A stretch of DNA of 39,144 nt, taken from assembly GCA_017446155.1 (NCBI GenBank), contig JAFSRI010000040.1:1-39144 (forward strand), written 5' to 3'. A program made the translations under genes and the position numbers. Origin of the DNA: Clostridia bacterium. GTDB taxonomy: Bacteria > Bacillota > Clostridia > Oscillospirales > CAG-272. The notes below the pieces were generated by a model. The model ran no database searches, was not told the DNA's origin, and was given only the letters and a program-made list of their open reading frames with translations. Position 1 is the stretch's first letter; the number at the start of each line of letters is the position of its first letter. Below, piece after piece: positions 14,493-24,066 of this stretch.

Positions 14493-15116
14493 ATGGTAAG
14501 TAAAGCGCTTGTAACGCTCAGCGGTGAAGGTGAATTTCATCTTGTTGAGAAAAAATCAGAGTTTATCGGATATGCCGCGCCGGTAAAAAACGAAGCTGAG
14601 GCTCTTGCATTTATTGAAAAGATAAAGCAAAAGCATAAGGATGCAAGACATAACGTTTCGGCTTACGTTTGCGGCAGCGCCATGCATCAAAGCGACGACG
14701 GAGAACCGCAGGGAACTGGCGGCGTTCCTGTGCTTGACGTAATTAAAAAGAACGGCATCGACAACACTGTGATCGTTGTAACACGTTATTTCGGCGGAAT
14801 ACTTCTCGGTGCGGGAGGGCTCGTAAGAGCTTATTCGCGCGCGGCGGCGGGTGCCGTTGAGCAGGCAGGCATCGTTACTTATGATAGATTCACCGAATGT
14901 TGCTATCGATGCGCATACGGCGATTATGACAAACTGACATATGAAACAAACAAATATACCGTAATAAACGACGGAGTGGAATACAGCGAGGAAGTAAATG
15001 TTAAGATCGCCGTTCTTTCGGCTGAAAGCGATAGGTTGATAAAACACATAAGCGAGATAACAGGCGGCAAGGTGACGGTTACACCGACGGGAGAAAGATT
15101 TGATAAAAAACAGTAA
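14493..15116 (+). CDS. YigZ/IMPACT family protein
   Basis: 207 residues, the normal length of YigZ proteins. The N-terminal UPF0029 (IMPACT) domain contains KKSEFIGYAAPV, KDARHNVSAYVCG and SDDGEPQGTGGVPVLDVI, followed by VVTRYFGGILLGAGGLVRAYSRAA. The C-terminal ferredoxin-like domain (about 140-205) includes a CAYGDYDKLTYE phrase typical of the family. The eukaryotic member IMPACT acts on Gcn1 in translation control; the bacterial role is not settled. It starts 4 bases after hflX and probably shares its transcript; a terminator follows. Confidence 0.88.
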   Translation: MVSKALVTLSGEGEFHLVEKKSEFIGYAAPVKNEAEALAFIEKIKQKHKDARHNVSAYVCGSAMHQSDDGEPQGTGGVPVLDVIKKNGIDNTVIVVTRYFGGILLGAGGLVRAYSRAAAGAVEQAGIVTYDRFTECCYRCAYGDYDKLTYETNKYTVINDGVEYSEEVNVKIAVLSAESDRLIKHISEITGGKVTVTPTGERFDKKQ

Positions 15117-15122
15117 AACAGG

Positions 15123-15157
15123 CAGATCCGCAGATCATTGTGCGGGTCTGTTTTGTT
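15123..15157 (+). terminator. Terminator after the YigZ gene
   Basis: CAGATCCGCA (15123-15132) and TGCGGGTCTG (15141-15150) form a 10-bp stem with one G-T pair and an 8-base loop, followed by TTTTGTT. Confidence 0.85.
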
Positions 15158-15304
15158 GCAAATAATATAACAAAATATGATACAATTATATATTTCTTGG
15201 AAATTGAAATAAATTTTTTATGGAAAAAATAAAATTTAAAAGGAAAAACGGTGAATAAGTCGTATATTATACTTGAAAAATAACAAAACGGAGGGGGATT
15301 ATCT

Positions 15305-16303
15305 TTGACAGTAGCCGAAATGTTGATGGAAAGAGAGAAAATGACTCTCTCGCCTTACGCATGCCTTTCGCAAAATACAAAGGGAAGAATGAGAGAGACC
15401 GAACCGTCGGATTTACGCACGGAGTTTCAAAGGGACAGAGATAGAATTATTCACTGTAAGTCTTTTCGACGCCTGATGAATAAAACGCAGGTGTTTCTTT
15501 GCCCTGACGGCGACCATTACAGAACAAGACTCACCCACACGCTGGAAGTTACGCAAATAGGAAGAACGATAGCCCGCGGGCTTAACCTCAACGAAGACCT
15601 TGTTGAAGCCGCCGGGCTCGGACACGATCTCGGGCACCCTCCGTTTGCACATGCGGGGGAAAGGGCGCTTCAACAATGTTTTGACGAGAACTTTACACAT
15701 TATGTGCAGAGTTTGCGCGTTGTGGATGTGCTCGAAAAGGACGGGAAAGGTTTGAACCTTACATATGAGGTGCGCGATGCCATTGTAAATCATTCTGGCA
15801 GCAACAGTGCTTCGACGCTTGAAGGAAAAATAATAAAGTTTGCCGACAGAATAGCATATATAAATCACGACATCGACGACGCGATAAGAGCAAAGATACT
15901 GTCGCCAAACGATTTGCCGAAAGAGCTGACGGATATTCTCGGCGACACTCACTCGAAGCGCATCGGAACGCTTGTTCGGGCTATAATTACCGAGAGCACG
16001 GGAAAAAACGATATTATAATGCCGGAAGAGATCTCTGTCGCAATGAACGAACTTAGAGATTTTCTGTTTGATAATGTGTATCACAATCCGGAAGCAAAGG
16101 GAGAGGAAGGACGCGCAATAGACATGCTCATACGTCTTTATGAGTATTTTGTAAAGCATCCGGAATCACTGCCGCGGGAGTATAATCTGAGAGAAGAGGA
16201 CAGCGTTGAGCGCAGAGTTTGCGACTATATTTCGGGCATGACAGACAGATATGCCATTGCTACGTTTGAAAGGCTGTTTATACCGAAAGTTTGGAAACAG
16301 TAA
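15305..16303 (+). CDS. dgt: dGTP triphosphohydrolase-like protein (Dgt family)
   Basis: HD-domain enzyme of the dNTPase family, which releases triphosphate from deoxynucleotides and helps balance dNTP pools. The start is TTG 15305, with GGAGGGGG at 15291-15298 directly upstream. The 332-residue protein carries the HD ligands H78 (RLTHTLEV), H107-D108 (GLGHDLGHPPFAHAG) and a later Asp in AYINHDIDDAI. YEVRDAIVNHSG and the N-terminal FQRDRDRIIHCKSFRRLMNKTQVF are typical of the shorter Firmicute form. It leads the dgt-dnaG-rpoD cluster common in Clostridia, where nucleotide supply sits beside replication and transcription genes. Confidence 0.92.
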   Translation: MTVAEMLMEREKMTLSPYACLSQNTKGRMRETEPSDLRTEFQRDRDRIIHCKSFRRLMNKTQVFLCPDGDHYRTRLTHTLEVTQIGRTIARGLNLNEDLVEAAGLGHDLGHPPFAHAGERALQQCFDENFTHYVQSLRVVDVLEKDGKGLNLTYEVRDAIVNHSGSNSASTLEGKIIKFADRIAYINHDIDDAIRAKILSPNDLPKELTDILGDTHSKRIGTLVRAIITESTGKNDIIMPEEISVAMNELRDFLFDNVYHNPEAKGEEGRAIDMLIRLYEYFVKHPESLPREYNLREEDSVERRVCDYISGMTDRYAIATFERLFIPKVWKQ

Positions 16304-16380
16304 AGAAAAACTCATACGGAAAAGACGCTTGTTAATATAGACAATTTCGTTTGATTTTCAAGAAAGGAGAGATGAATAAC

Positions 16381-18141
16381 ATGAAAATATCCCCGGATTT
16401 TGTGCAAGAAATAAAATTCAGAAACAAAATTGACGATGTCATCTCTTCTTATGTGAATTTAAAGAGAGCCGGCTCGAATTTCGTCGGGCTTTGCCCGTTT
16501 CATTCCGAAAAGACACCGTCGTTTACGGTGTTCCGAAATACTGAAACATATCACTGTTTCGGTTGCGGCGCGGGAGGGGACGTTATCACGTTCATCATGC
16601 AGGCGGAAAACCTCGATTACATCGGCGCGCTTGAATTTTTGTGCAACAGGGTCGGCATGCAAATGCCGGAGGACGACGGAAAAAGCGAAACGGTAAAGCG
16701 CTCTCGCTTTTATGACATGAACCGTGAAGCCGCACGGTTTTTCAATAAATCACTTTATTCCGACGCACCGGGGGCGGCGGAAGCGAGAAAATATGTTTTT
16801 GAAACAAGAGGTCTACCAAAGAGTGCCGTAACTCATTTCGGGCTTGGATATGCGCCCGATTCGTTCAGCGCTCTGCGCGATCATATGCGCTCGCTTGGAT
16901 ACAGGGATGAAGAGCTGGCGGAAGGGTTTCTCTGCGGCAGAAGCAACAAAAACGGCGGATATTTCGACTATTTCAGGGGACGGGTGATATTTCCGATAAT
17001 TGATAACATCGGAAACGTGATAGGCTTCGGCGGACGAGCTATGGGCGACGCAAAGCCGAAGTATTTAAACAGTTCAGACACACCGGTTTTCAAAAAAAGC
17101 CGCAACCTTTATTCGCTTAATTTTGCACGCACCAACTGCGCTGACGGGCTCATACTGTGCGAGGGTTATATGGACGTTATCGGTGTGAATTTGGCAGGGT
17201 TTTCAAATGCGGTGGCGACGCTCGGCACGGCGCTGACAGAAGAGCAAGCGCGGATAATGGCAAAATATACGAAAAAAGTTATAATTGCTTACGACAGCGA
17301 CGGAGCCGGGGTGAACGCCACAAAACGCGCAATACCGATTCTCTCCGACGCCGGGCTTGAAGTTAAAGTGCTTCACATGGAGGGGGCAAAAGATCCAGAT
17401 GAGTATGTGAGAAAATTCGGACGTGATAAGTTTCGAGCGCTTATAAACGGCAGTTCCGGCAAGTTGGATTTCCTTTTAAATTCGGTTTTAGGCAAATATG
17501 ACGTAAATATCGCCGAGGATAAAATAAAAGCCGCGGAAGAATTGTGTGCTATCGCCGCCGACATTTATTCCGATATTGAGCGTGAGGTGTATATAGCGAA
17601 AATTGCCGACGTGATGAAAATTGACACGGCAAGCGTGAAAAACGATACGGAGCGAATAAGGCGAAAAAAGAAATACGAGGCAAAAGAAAACGAAAAGCGA
17701 AAAATCGTGATGGCGACTATGGGAATAGGCGACACGGTCAACCGCGATTACGCAAAATATACAAAGGCGGCTCATGCCGAGGAGAGCATACTCGGAATGC
17801 TGTTTATGTATCCGGAATACATTGAAAAAATACGTAACGGCAGTATAGAATTATCTCAGGACGACTTTGTGACTGAATTTGACCGTCGAGTGTTCGCGGC
17901 ACTTCTCGAACGCGGAAGCGGAGGTGGGTTCGGAATGTTGGCGGACGCCTTTTCGCCCGAAGAGATAAGCCGCATGTCGGAAATGCAAGTGGCGCGGCAG
18001 GCGCTCTCCGACAACAGCGAGAAAGTGCTGAAAGACACAATCGACGCATTGAGAGAAGCTGCAAAAAACTATTCGCATAACGCGACAGATGACCTTGACG
18101 CCGCAATGCGTATAATTCAAAGCAAAAAAACAAAGAAATAA
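16381..18141 (+). CDS. dnaG: DNA primase DnaG
   Basis: Synthesises RNA primers at the replication fork, working with the DnaB helicase. The CHC2 zinc site is C38-H41 (LCPFHSEKTPSF) and C59-C62 (CFGCGAGGD). The catalytic core follows, with RGRVIFPIIDNIGNVIGFGGR and the TOPRIM motifs ILCEGYMDVIG and AYDSDGAG for metal binding. The C-terminal ~150 residues form the helicase-binding part (AEESILGMLFMYPEYI). Length from ATG 16381 is 586 residues, typical. AAAGGAGAG ends 10-11 bases before 16381, but the in-frame ATG at 16372 lies only 2 bases from it; the choice is uncertain by 3 codons. rpoD follows after 24 bases. Confidence 0.95.
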   Translation: MKISPDFVQEIKFRNKIDDVISSYVNLKRAGSNFVGLCPFHSEKTPSFTVFRNTETYHCFGCGAGGDVITFIMQAENLDYIGALEFLCNRVGMQMPEDDGKSETVKRSRFYDMNREAARFFNKSLYSDAPGAAEARKYVFETRGLPKSAVTHFGLGYAPDSFSALRDHMRSLGYRDEELAEGFLCGRSNKNGGYFDYFRGRVIFPIIDNIGNVIGFGGRAMGDAKPKYLNSSDTPVFKKSRNLYSLNFARTNCADGLILCEGYMDVIGVNLAGFSNAVATLGTALTEEQARIMAKYTKKVIIAYDSDGAGVNATKRAIPILSDAGLEVKVLHMEGAKDPDEYVRKFGRDKFRALINGSSGKLDFLLNSVLGKYDVNIAEDKIKAAEELCAIAADIYSDIEREVYIAKIADVMKIDTASVKNDTERIRRKKKYEAKENEKRKIVMATMGIGDTVNRDYAKYTKAAHAEESILGMLFMYPEYIEKIRNGSIELSQDDFVTEFDRRVFAALLERGSGGGFGMLADAFSPEEISRMSEMQVARQALSDNSEKVLKDTIDALREAAKNYSHNATDDLDAAMRIIQSKKTKK

Positions 18142-18165
18142 TACATATTCGGAGGGGAAAAATCA

Positions 18166-19512
18166 ATGAAAGAAGACGTAAAGAAAGCGACGGACGGCGA
18201 AAAGATCGTAGATGAAAAAAACGAAACGGAAACGATAAATTCCGATGAAGCGTCCGTTGAGGTAAATGAAGTTACGACGGAAGAGAGCGCAAGCGAGCAG
18301 GCGGACGGCGAACAGCAGAAAAAATCCGGCAAATCAAAAGGCGCAAAATCTCAAAAAAGACCGTCTGACGAAAAGCCTGATGACGACGGCGTCATTTCTG
18401 AAACTCAGACGGCGAACGCTCCCAAGGACGAGATGCAGGAACTCATCGACAAGGCGAAAACGAAAGGATCTATTTCAAACAGTGAGATAATGGTCGCGCT
18501 GGGTGATACCGATTATGACCTCGATCAGATCGACAAATTATATGAAAGATTTGAGTCGCTCGGCATAGACGTTACGGAAGATTTTGACGATGAGCCCGTC
18601 GATATTGACGAGGATCTTGAAGGGGACATTGAAGATTTTGAAAGCGGTGAAAGTCTGGACGACCTTATGTCAGGCGAAGGCATCGCGATCGACGATCCCG
18701 TAAAAATGTATCTAAAAGAAATTGGCCGCGTACCGCTGCTCGATGCCGAAAGAGAAGCCGAACTTTCAAAGCGTATGTCAGAGGGAGATGAAAAGGCTAA
18801 GCAGGAGCTTGTTGAAGCAAATCTCCGTCTTGTTGTGAGCATTGCAAAAAAATATGTCGGCAAGGGGCTTTTCTTCCTCGATCTGATTCAGGAAGGGAAC
18901 TTGGGCCTTATGAAGGCCGTTTCCAAATTTGACTATACAAAAGGTTATAAATTTTCAACATACGCGACATGGTGGATAAGACAGGCGATAACGCGTGCCA
19001 TAGCCGACCAGGCGCGAACGATACGCGTTCCGGTTCATATGGTTGAAACTATCCACAAGGTAACAAAGGTTTCGCGTCAGCTCGTTCAGGAACAGGGACA
19101 TGAGGCGTCACCGGAGGAGATAGCGAAAGAGATGAACATGAGTCCCGAAAAAGTCCGTGAAATACTCAAAATTTCACAGGATCCCATTTCACTTGAAACA
19201 CCGGTCGGCGAGGAAGAGGACAGCCATATCGGAGATTTTATCGAGGATCAGGATTCTCCCGCGCCGGCAGAGGCAGCGTCTTATGCGTTGCTCAGAGAAC
19301 AACTGAGCGAAGTGCTCCATACTCTCACGCCGAGAGAAGAGCACGTTCTCAAACTCAGATTCGGTCTTGAAGACGGCAGAACGAGAACGCTTGAAGAGGT
19401 TGGACAAAAATTCAACATCACAAGGGAGAGAATACGTCAAATTGAGGCAAAGGCATTGAGAAAACTCCGTCATCCGAGCCGTTCCAAAAAACTAAAAGAC
19501 TATCTTGACTGA
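18166..19512 (+). CDS. rpoD: RNA polymerase primary sigma factor RpoD (SigA)
   Basis: Housekeeping sigma-70 factor. ATG 18166 follows CGGAGGGG. The protein has 448 residues. Residues 1-88 are a charged, low-complexity extension rich in Glu, Lys, Ser and Asp. Region 1.1 follows (about 88-135), then an acidic linker ([21 protein letters not shown]). Region 1.2 begins at [17 protein letters not shown] (177-193). Region 2 runs [47 protein letters not shown] and includes the -10 contacts. Region 3 has VPVHMVETI. Region 4 ([15 protein letters not shown]...[20 protein letters not shown]) carries the -35 binding helix. It is last in the dgt-dnaG-rpoD cluster. Confidence 0.97.
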   Translation: MKEDVKKATDGEKIVDEKNETETINSDEASVEVNEVTTEESASEQADGEQQKKSGKSKGAKSQKRPSDEKPDDDGVISETQTANAPKDEMQELIDKAKTKGSISNSEIMVALGDTDYDLDQIDKLYERFESLGIDVTEDFDDEPVDIDEDLEGDIEDFESGESLDDLMSGEGIAIDDPVKMYLKEIGRVPLLDAEREAELSKRMSEGDEKAKQELVEANLRLVVSIAKKYVGKGLFFLDLIQEGNLGLMKAVSKFDYTKGYKFSTYATWWIRQAITRAIADQARTIRVPVHMVETIHKVTKVSRQLVQEQGHEASPEEIAKEMNMSPEKVREILKISQDPISLETPVGEEEDSHIGDFIEDQDSPAPAEAASYALLREQLSEVLHTLTPREEHVLKLRFGLEDGRTRTLEEVGQKFNITRERIRQIEAKALRKLRHPSRSKKLKDYLD

Positions 19513-19521
19513 TAAATAATT

Positions 19522-19586
19522 ATTTACCGTCGCGGAAGTGTTTAAAATGTGCATTTGTGCATTGATACAAATTTGCGACGGTAAAT
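19522..19586. repeat. 12-bp perfect inverted repeat downstream of rpoD
   Basis: ATTTACCGTCGC (19522-19533) and GCGACGGTAAAT (19575-19586) enclose 41 bases that contain a further short repeat (TGTGCAT, TTGTGCAT). Only TTGTATATTT follows, so it is a poor classical terminator, though it could end rpoD transcription or stabilise the mRNA 3' end. Confidence 0.6.
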
Positions 19587-19652
19587 TTGTATATTTAGTA
19601 ATAAATCAATAAAAAAATGCAAATTTGCGCGCGGGTCTTTTTTCACAATTAC

Positions 19653-19681
19653 TTGACAGCGTTTAATGTTTGTAGTAAAAT
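19653..19681 (+). promoter_or_regulatory. Promoter of the 1104-aa lipoprotein gene
   Basis: TTGACA (19653-19658), 17-base spacer, TAAAAT (19676-19681); a consensus-like housekeeping promoter 69 bases before the start. The leader includes CGGAGGA at 19737-19743. Confidence 0.8.
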
Positions 19682-19750
19682 ATAATATATTATAAGCGGT
19701 AGTGTGCATTTCTCTATCGCTTCGCAAAATACTATTCGGAGGACCGCAAA

Positions 19751-22700
19751 ATGTCAAAAAAGATTTTATGCCTTGGCTTAGCCGTGCTTATGCTTGTATC
19801 GGTATTTGCACTTACAGGGTGTGAATTGTTCGAAAAGCAGGAAAACCAGGAGTCAGACTCCCGTCTTCCCACTACGCTCAGCCTTATAGGCATCACCGAG
19901 CCTTCAACAAAGCCAGAGGCGATAAAGGCAGTTGAAGACGCTATCAACGAGATCACGATGAACAAATATAAAACAAAGATCGATCTCGTTCTGGTAACAG
20001 AAGATGAATATTATAAAATAATCGACGAAAGAGTCGCCGAGGCAGAGCACAACAGCAACGTTGATAAAGCGATCGCGCAGTATAACAAATATGCCGAAAG
20101 ACAGGCGGCTGCCTTGCAGAGCGCTCTTGCAAGCGAAAACGCAAGCAGATCGGGCAAATGGAAACGTTCGGCGGTCAAAATCGAGGCCGAAACCGTAACG
20201 ACACGTCCGGTTTACACCGCGCAGGAAACGACCGTAAGCGAGGACGGAATCATATCTATCCTTTATCCCGCGGCGGCGTCACCTATTGATATTGTTATGA
20301 TTTCCGGCAAGGAAATGTATGACCGTTTCAGCGCAGACGGACTTCTCGCTCCGCTCTCTTCGCTCATTACATCGGGAACAAACATCACGGATTTCAGAAA
20401 ATTCAATCAATATATCTACCCGACTTATTTTGAAGAACTTAAAGCCATAACCGGCGAGATAAACGCAATTCCCACAAATAACCTTCTTGCCGAATACACA
20501 TACATCGCTATTGATAAAGAGCTTGCCGACAAATATTCGCTGAATATTGACAACGTAAACAGATATTCAGATATTTCCGATTTTTTGGCAAGCGTCAAGG
20601 CAGAAGGAAACGTGACGCCGATGAGAGATATTCCGGAGCCTCTCGGAATTTTCTATCCGTTCGGTGAAAAAATTTCCATCGCAACATATTTTGATCCTAT
20701 CTTCGGTTTCAGTGTTGAAGAAGGAAAATCATTCACAATATCCAATCTTTTTGACATTAAAGAATATAAAGAACACCTCGAGCTGATAGATGAATACACT
20801 AAAAACGGCTATTTTGACAAGGTCGGCGACGATTTTGCGGTTGCCGTGATAAAAGGCGACGCATCTATCGAAGAAGAATACGGCGACGAGTACTACGTCA
20901 AAGTAATTCAGAATCCTTTTGTTGAAGAACAGGCAATTTTTGACGGCATGATGGCTGTGACCACATATGCGTCGAGCGATTCCAGATCTCTTGAAATAAT
21001 TCAGGCGCTGAACACCGACCCGGAATTGAAAAACCTTCTTCAATATGGTATAAAGAAAGAGAAGGATATAAAACTCAACGAGGGCAAAACCCCCAACTAT
21101 GAAGTAAACTCCGACGGGCTCACAATCAAACGTCTTAACAGCGACTATATGATGAGCACAAAACTCACCGGCAACGTGTATATGGGTTACCCGGAAGAAG
21201 GTCAACGCAGCGACGTGTGGGATTATTATAAACTCACAAACCTTGATACGGCGCTTTCTCCGTTCCTTGTATATTATCTCAACTCCGACTCTTTTGAAAC
21301 GAGCATAAAAGAAATTCTCAAACGCGCGGCGCTTTCTTATCCGCTTTCCGAGATGGGATATACGTATAATCAGTATATGACGCTTCCCGATGCTAACAAA
21401 GGAATAGTATCAAAAGAACTTCGTCTTAAATATGAAGATTATTTGAAAGACTGCCTCAGAAAAGAAGGCATCGAAGATAAGGAACTGCTCAGACAGAACT
21501 CCGACGGCAGCATCTATTATAAGAACTCGCTTCTCGCTATGATCGAGTCCGCAAACGACTCAAAATATTCGATAGAATGGTATGACGACAGAATTGTTGA
21601 AAAAGAAACCGAAAACCATTTCAGCGATATAATTACGGCGGCAGGTCTTAAAACGCTTGCCCAGCAAAAGATAGCGTCGATTATCGGCGTAAACTATTCC
21701 GGCAAGGGCCGTTCGCTTGAAACATACAGAACATCGGCGGCAAAATATTATACGAACATCACGTATTTGCGTATAATGTCTGACATACTCCTCTTTGACG
21801 AGATGAGCGAGAGCGAAAGAGCTAAATACGACTCCATGACAGACGCTGAATTTGAAACGGCGCTTCTCGCTTATGTTACCGAAAACTATATTAAAGAAAA
21901 CGACCTCGACGACGATAAATACGATCAGCTCGTAAAAGCATACATCGCGTCGATGTTGGAGTTCACAGATGACCTCGGAAATTCATATACGGTATCGTGG
22001 ACCGACACAAACGATGAAAGAGAGCGTACTGAACCGTTTGCGGAAGCGGTAGACAAACTCACATCTGTTTACTCAGACGTTGTCGCAAAAATTTCAAATT
22101 ATGCGAATATGACGCCGGTTGACAAAGCGGAAGCCATACACGATGCGCTTTACAGAGAATATCTCAGCGAAAACGAAACGACAATGGCAGCATTCCAGCT
22201 TTCACTCTACGACGAGATACTTGCTCCTCTCGGAACGACAAAAGCGGATCTTGACGCTCTGAAAAACAAAGATAAGAGCTCATACGACGGTTTTGTTTCA
22301 AGGCTGAAATCAAAATATAAAAATGTTCTTCTTGAAACATACACGGCCGACAAGCTCAAAGAAACCGGAACATACGCTCTTACAACGTCAGACGCGCTTA
22401 ACGCAATACTCAAAAACAAGATAGAAGAAAAGACACAGATCTATCACAGCATGGCTGACAACGCCGATATTAGTTATTCCAGATTTGTCGAATCAAAGAC
22501 GGCAATGATAAACTATATCAAATACGTCAACATGATGAGAACTAAAAACTGGTATACTTTGACAACTGTTTACAGCGAAAGCACTATAAACGCTTTCAAG
22601 TGGGACGAGATCCAGCAGATCGTTTATGAAAATGTGTATAACATAGGTTTCTACACGAACGAAATGGTAAAACTCGTCGGTTCCACTCTTTCGGATTATA

Positions 22701-23065
22701 TGCTTGCAAAAACAAATGCCGCCAACTATATAAACGCCCTTAATAAACTAATAACTTATTATAAGAATGATTTGATGGCGCTCGGTTATGACATAAATAA
22801 ATTTACAAACGAAGATCCCGCAAAGATTGAAGAAGTTGTCTTTGAACTCGCGCAGAACGAATGCTCAAGTGGCAAGGTAACGCTGGAAGAGCTCGTCATC
22901 GAGGCTTCAAAGAACTATGTTGACGGCATTGACAGTGCCGAAAACAAAGCCGAGTATTGCGACGAAGCGTCAAAGGCGCTGTCTGACAATTTCCTCTTTA
23001 AAGCAGTGGTTGAAACGTTCAAAGCGCTTGTTGATGAAGATCTTGCAAAAAGAACCGAGTCATAA
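19751..23065 (+). CDS. Very large lipoprotein with solute-binding-like N-terminal half
   Basis: 1104 residues from ATG 19751, with CGGAGGA 7 bases upstream. The signal peptide ends in a clear lipobox, ALTGC, with C24 the lipidated cysteine, so the protein is anchored outside the membrane. Residues ~36-480 resemble family 1 extracellular solute-binding proteins: TTLSLIGITEPSTKPEAIKAVEDAI, IDIVMISGKEMYDRFSADGLLAPL, and VKVIQNPFVEEQAIFDGMMAVTTYASS followed by NTDPELKNLLQYGI. The remaining ~620 residues are mostly helical, Tyr- and Lys-rich, with no domain I recognise. No ABC permease or ATPase gene is adjacent; the gene has its own promoter and terminator. It may be an orphan ligand-binding or sensor lipoprotein. 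The fold assignment is by pattern and needs a profile search. Confidence 0.75.
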   Translation: MSKKILCLGLAVLMLVSVFALTGCELFEKQENQESDSRLPTTLSLIGITEPSTKPEAIKAVEDAINEITMNKYKTKIDLVLVTEDEYYKIIDERVAEAEHNSNVDKAIAQYNKYAERQAAALQSALASENASRSGKWKRSAVKIEAETVTTRPVYTAQETTVSEDGIISILYPAAASPIDIVMISGKEMYDRFSADGLLAPLSSLITSGTNITDFRKFNQYIYPTYFEELKAITGEINAIPTNNLLAEYTYIAIDKELADKYSLNIDNVNRYSDISDFLASVKAEGNVTPMRDIPEPLGIFYPFGEKISIATYFDPIFGFSVEEGKSFTISNLFDIKEYKEHLELIDEYTKNGYFDKVGDDFAVAVIKGDASIEEEYGDEYYVKVIQNPFVEEQAIFDGMMAVTTYASSDSRSLEIIQALNTDPELKNLLQYGIKKEKDIKLNEGKTPNYEVNSDGLTIKRLNSDYMMSTKLTGNVYMGYPEEGQRSDVWDYYKLTNLDTALSPFLVYYLNSDSFETSIKEILKRAALSYPLSEMGYTYNQYMTLPDANKGIVSKELRLKYEDYLKDCLRKEGIEDKELLRQNSDGSIYYKNSLLAMIESANDSKYSIEWYDDRIVEKETENHFSDIITAAGLKTLAQQKIASIIGVNYSGKGRSLETYRTSAAKYYTNITYLRIMSDILLFDEMSESERAKYDSMTDAEFETALLAYVTENYIKENDLDDDKYDQLVKAYIASMLEFTDDLGNSYTVSWTDTNDERERTEPFAEAVDKLTSVYSDVVAKISNYANMTPVDKAEAIHDALYREYLSENETTMAAFQLSLYDEILAPLGTTKADLDALKNKDKSSYDGFVSRLKSKYKNVLLETYTADKLKETGTYALTTSDALNAILKNKIEEKTQIYHSMADNADISYSRFVESKTAMINYIKYVNMMRTKNWYTLTTVYSESTINAFKWDEIQQIVYENVYNIGFYTNEMVKLVGSTLSDYMLAKTNAANYINALNKLITYYKNDLMALGYDINKFTNEDPAKIEEVVFELAQNECSSGKVTLEELVIEASKNYVDGIDSAENKAEYCDEASKALSDNFLFKAVVETFKALVDEDLAKRTES

Positions 23066-23082
23066 GTTAACTGAATATGCAA

Positions 23083-23115
23083 AACAGGCAGGAATTTTTC
23101 CTGCTTGTTTTTTTG
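23083..23115 (+). terminator. Terminator after the lipoprotein gene
   Basis: ACAGGCAGGAA (23084-23094) and TTCCTGCTTGT (23098-23108) form an 11-bp stem with one wobble and a TTT loop, followed by a T-run. Confidence 0.88.
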
Positions 23116-23119
23116 TTTT

Positions 23120-23148
23120 GAATATTTTTGGACATGACTTAATATAGA
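23120..23148 (+). promoter_or_regulatory. Possible sigma-E promoter of the spoIIIA operon
   Basis: GAATATT (23120-23126) matches the SigmaE -35 pattern. After 14 bases AATATAGA (23141-23148) partly matches the CATACAAT-like -10. Position and operon identity favour a SigmaE promoter, but the -10 match is weak. Confidence 0.35.
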
Positions 23149-23175
23149 TATAACAAATATATTTCTGAGGAAAAC

Positions 23176-24066
23176 ATGAATTCGGAACTCGAACGAATAT
23201 TGAAATATTTGCCTGAAAGAATACGTCAGCGAATATATGACTATTGCTCGTCACTGCCGCGCTTAGGCACGGGCGTAAGCGAAATAAGGCTAAGGGCAAA
23301 CGCACCGGCGTCGCTTACAATAGATGATAAGAACATTTGCATTTTTAACGGAAAGAATTTGTATGCTGATGAAAACGAAATTGTAAGCACGCTCGGTAAA
23401 CTTTGCGAAGATTCAATTCACACATATGCCGAAACAATAAAAGAAGGATATGTTTACCTTTCGGGCGGGTACAGAATAGGTATTTGCGGTTATGCGAGAA
23501 GCGAAAAAGACAAAGTCGCGGGTATACATACGGTAAGCTCGCTGTGTATAAGAATACCGCACGCGATAACGGGTATTTGCGACTCGCTTTTGCAGGAAAT
23601 CGTACAAGAGGGGGACGTAATATCCATGCTTGTATACTCACCGCCGGGAGTAGGAAAAACAACGCTTTTACGCGACGTAGCATATCGTCTTTCAACCGGA
23701 AATGGAGCGAGGAGAGTATGTATTATCGACACGAGAGGCGAAATATATATAAATGAAATGTTCGTTGAGGCGCTCGCGGACGTTATGACCGGGTACCCGA
23801 AGGCAAAAGGAATGGAGATAGCCGCAAGGACGCTTTCCCCACAGGTAATGATATGTGACGAGATAGGCACGGATGAAGAGGCGGACGCCATACTTTCAGT
23901 GCAGAATTGCGGCGTACCGCTGATAGCTTCCGCCCATGCCGGCTCGTTTGAAGAACTTATGCGTCGCCCGAATATAAATAAACTTGTTCAAGCGCGCATA
24001 TTTAAAAAAATCGTCGGCATAAAAAGAGTCGGCGGTAAATTTGATTTTGATATTAAAGAAATATGA
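23176..24066 (+). CDS. spoIIIAA: Stage III sporulation protein AA, ATPase
   Basis: ATPase of the SpoIIIA-SpoIIQ channel that connects mother cell and forespore; related to type II/IV secretion ATPases. Start ATG 23176 has TGAGGA upstream. Its 296 residues carry Walker A YSPPGVGKTTLLRD (about 154-167), an IIDTRGEIYI phrase, Walker B MICDEIGTDEEADAI, and a conserved SAHAGSFEELMRRP. The N-terminal ~130 residues (VSEIRLRANAPASL, YVYLSGGYRIGICG) match the family. It is first in the eight-gene operon and overlaps spoIIIAB by 4 bases (ATGA). Confidence 0.95.
   Translation: MNSELERILKYLPERIRQRIYDYCSSLPRLGTGVSEIRLRANAPASLTIDDKNICIFNGKNLYADENEIVSTLGKLCEDSIHTYAETIKEGYVYLSGGYRIGICGYARSEKDKVAGIHTVSSLCIRIPHAITGICDSLLQEIVQEGDVISMLVYSPPGVGKTTLLRDVAYRLSTGNGARRVCIIDTRGEIYINEMFVEALADVMTGYPKAKGMEIAARTLSPQVMICDEIGTDEEADAILSVQNCGVPLIASAHAGSFEELMRRPNINKLVQARIFKKIVGIKRVGGKFDFDIKEI

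Noticed and set aside
15158..15304. Sigma-A promoter candidates before dgt
   Set aside because: The region is A+T-rich, but the candidate -35 and -10 pairs are spaced 19-20 bases apart or match poorly; none is convincing.
15413..16159. 248-codon minus-strand frame opposite dgt
   Set aside because: Dgt motifs on the plus strand are clear, and the minus frame is a shadow.
23101..23175. Sigma-A promoter before spoIIIAA
   Set aside because: No TTGACA-like box is suitably spaced from a -10; a SigmaE promoter is the better though weak candidate.
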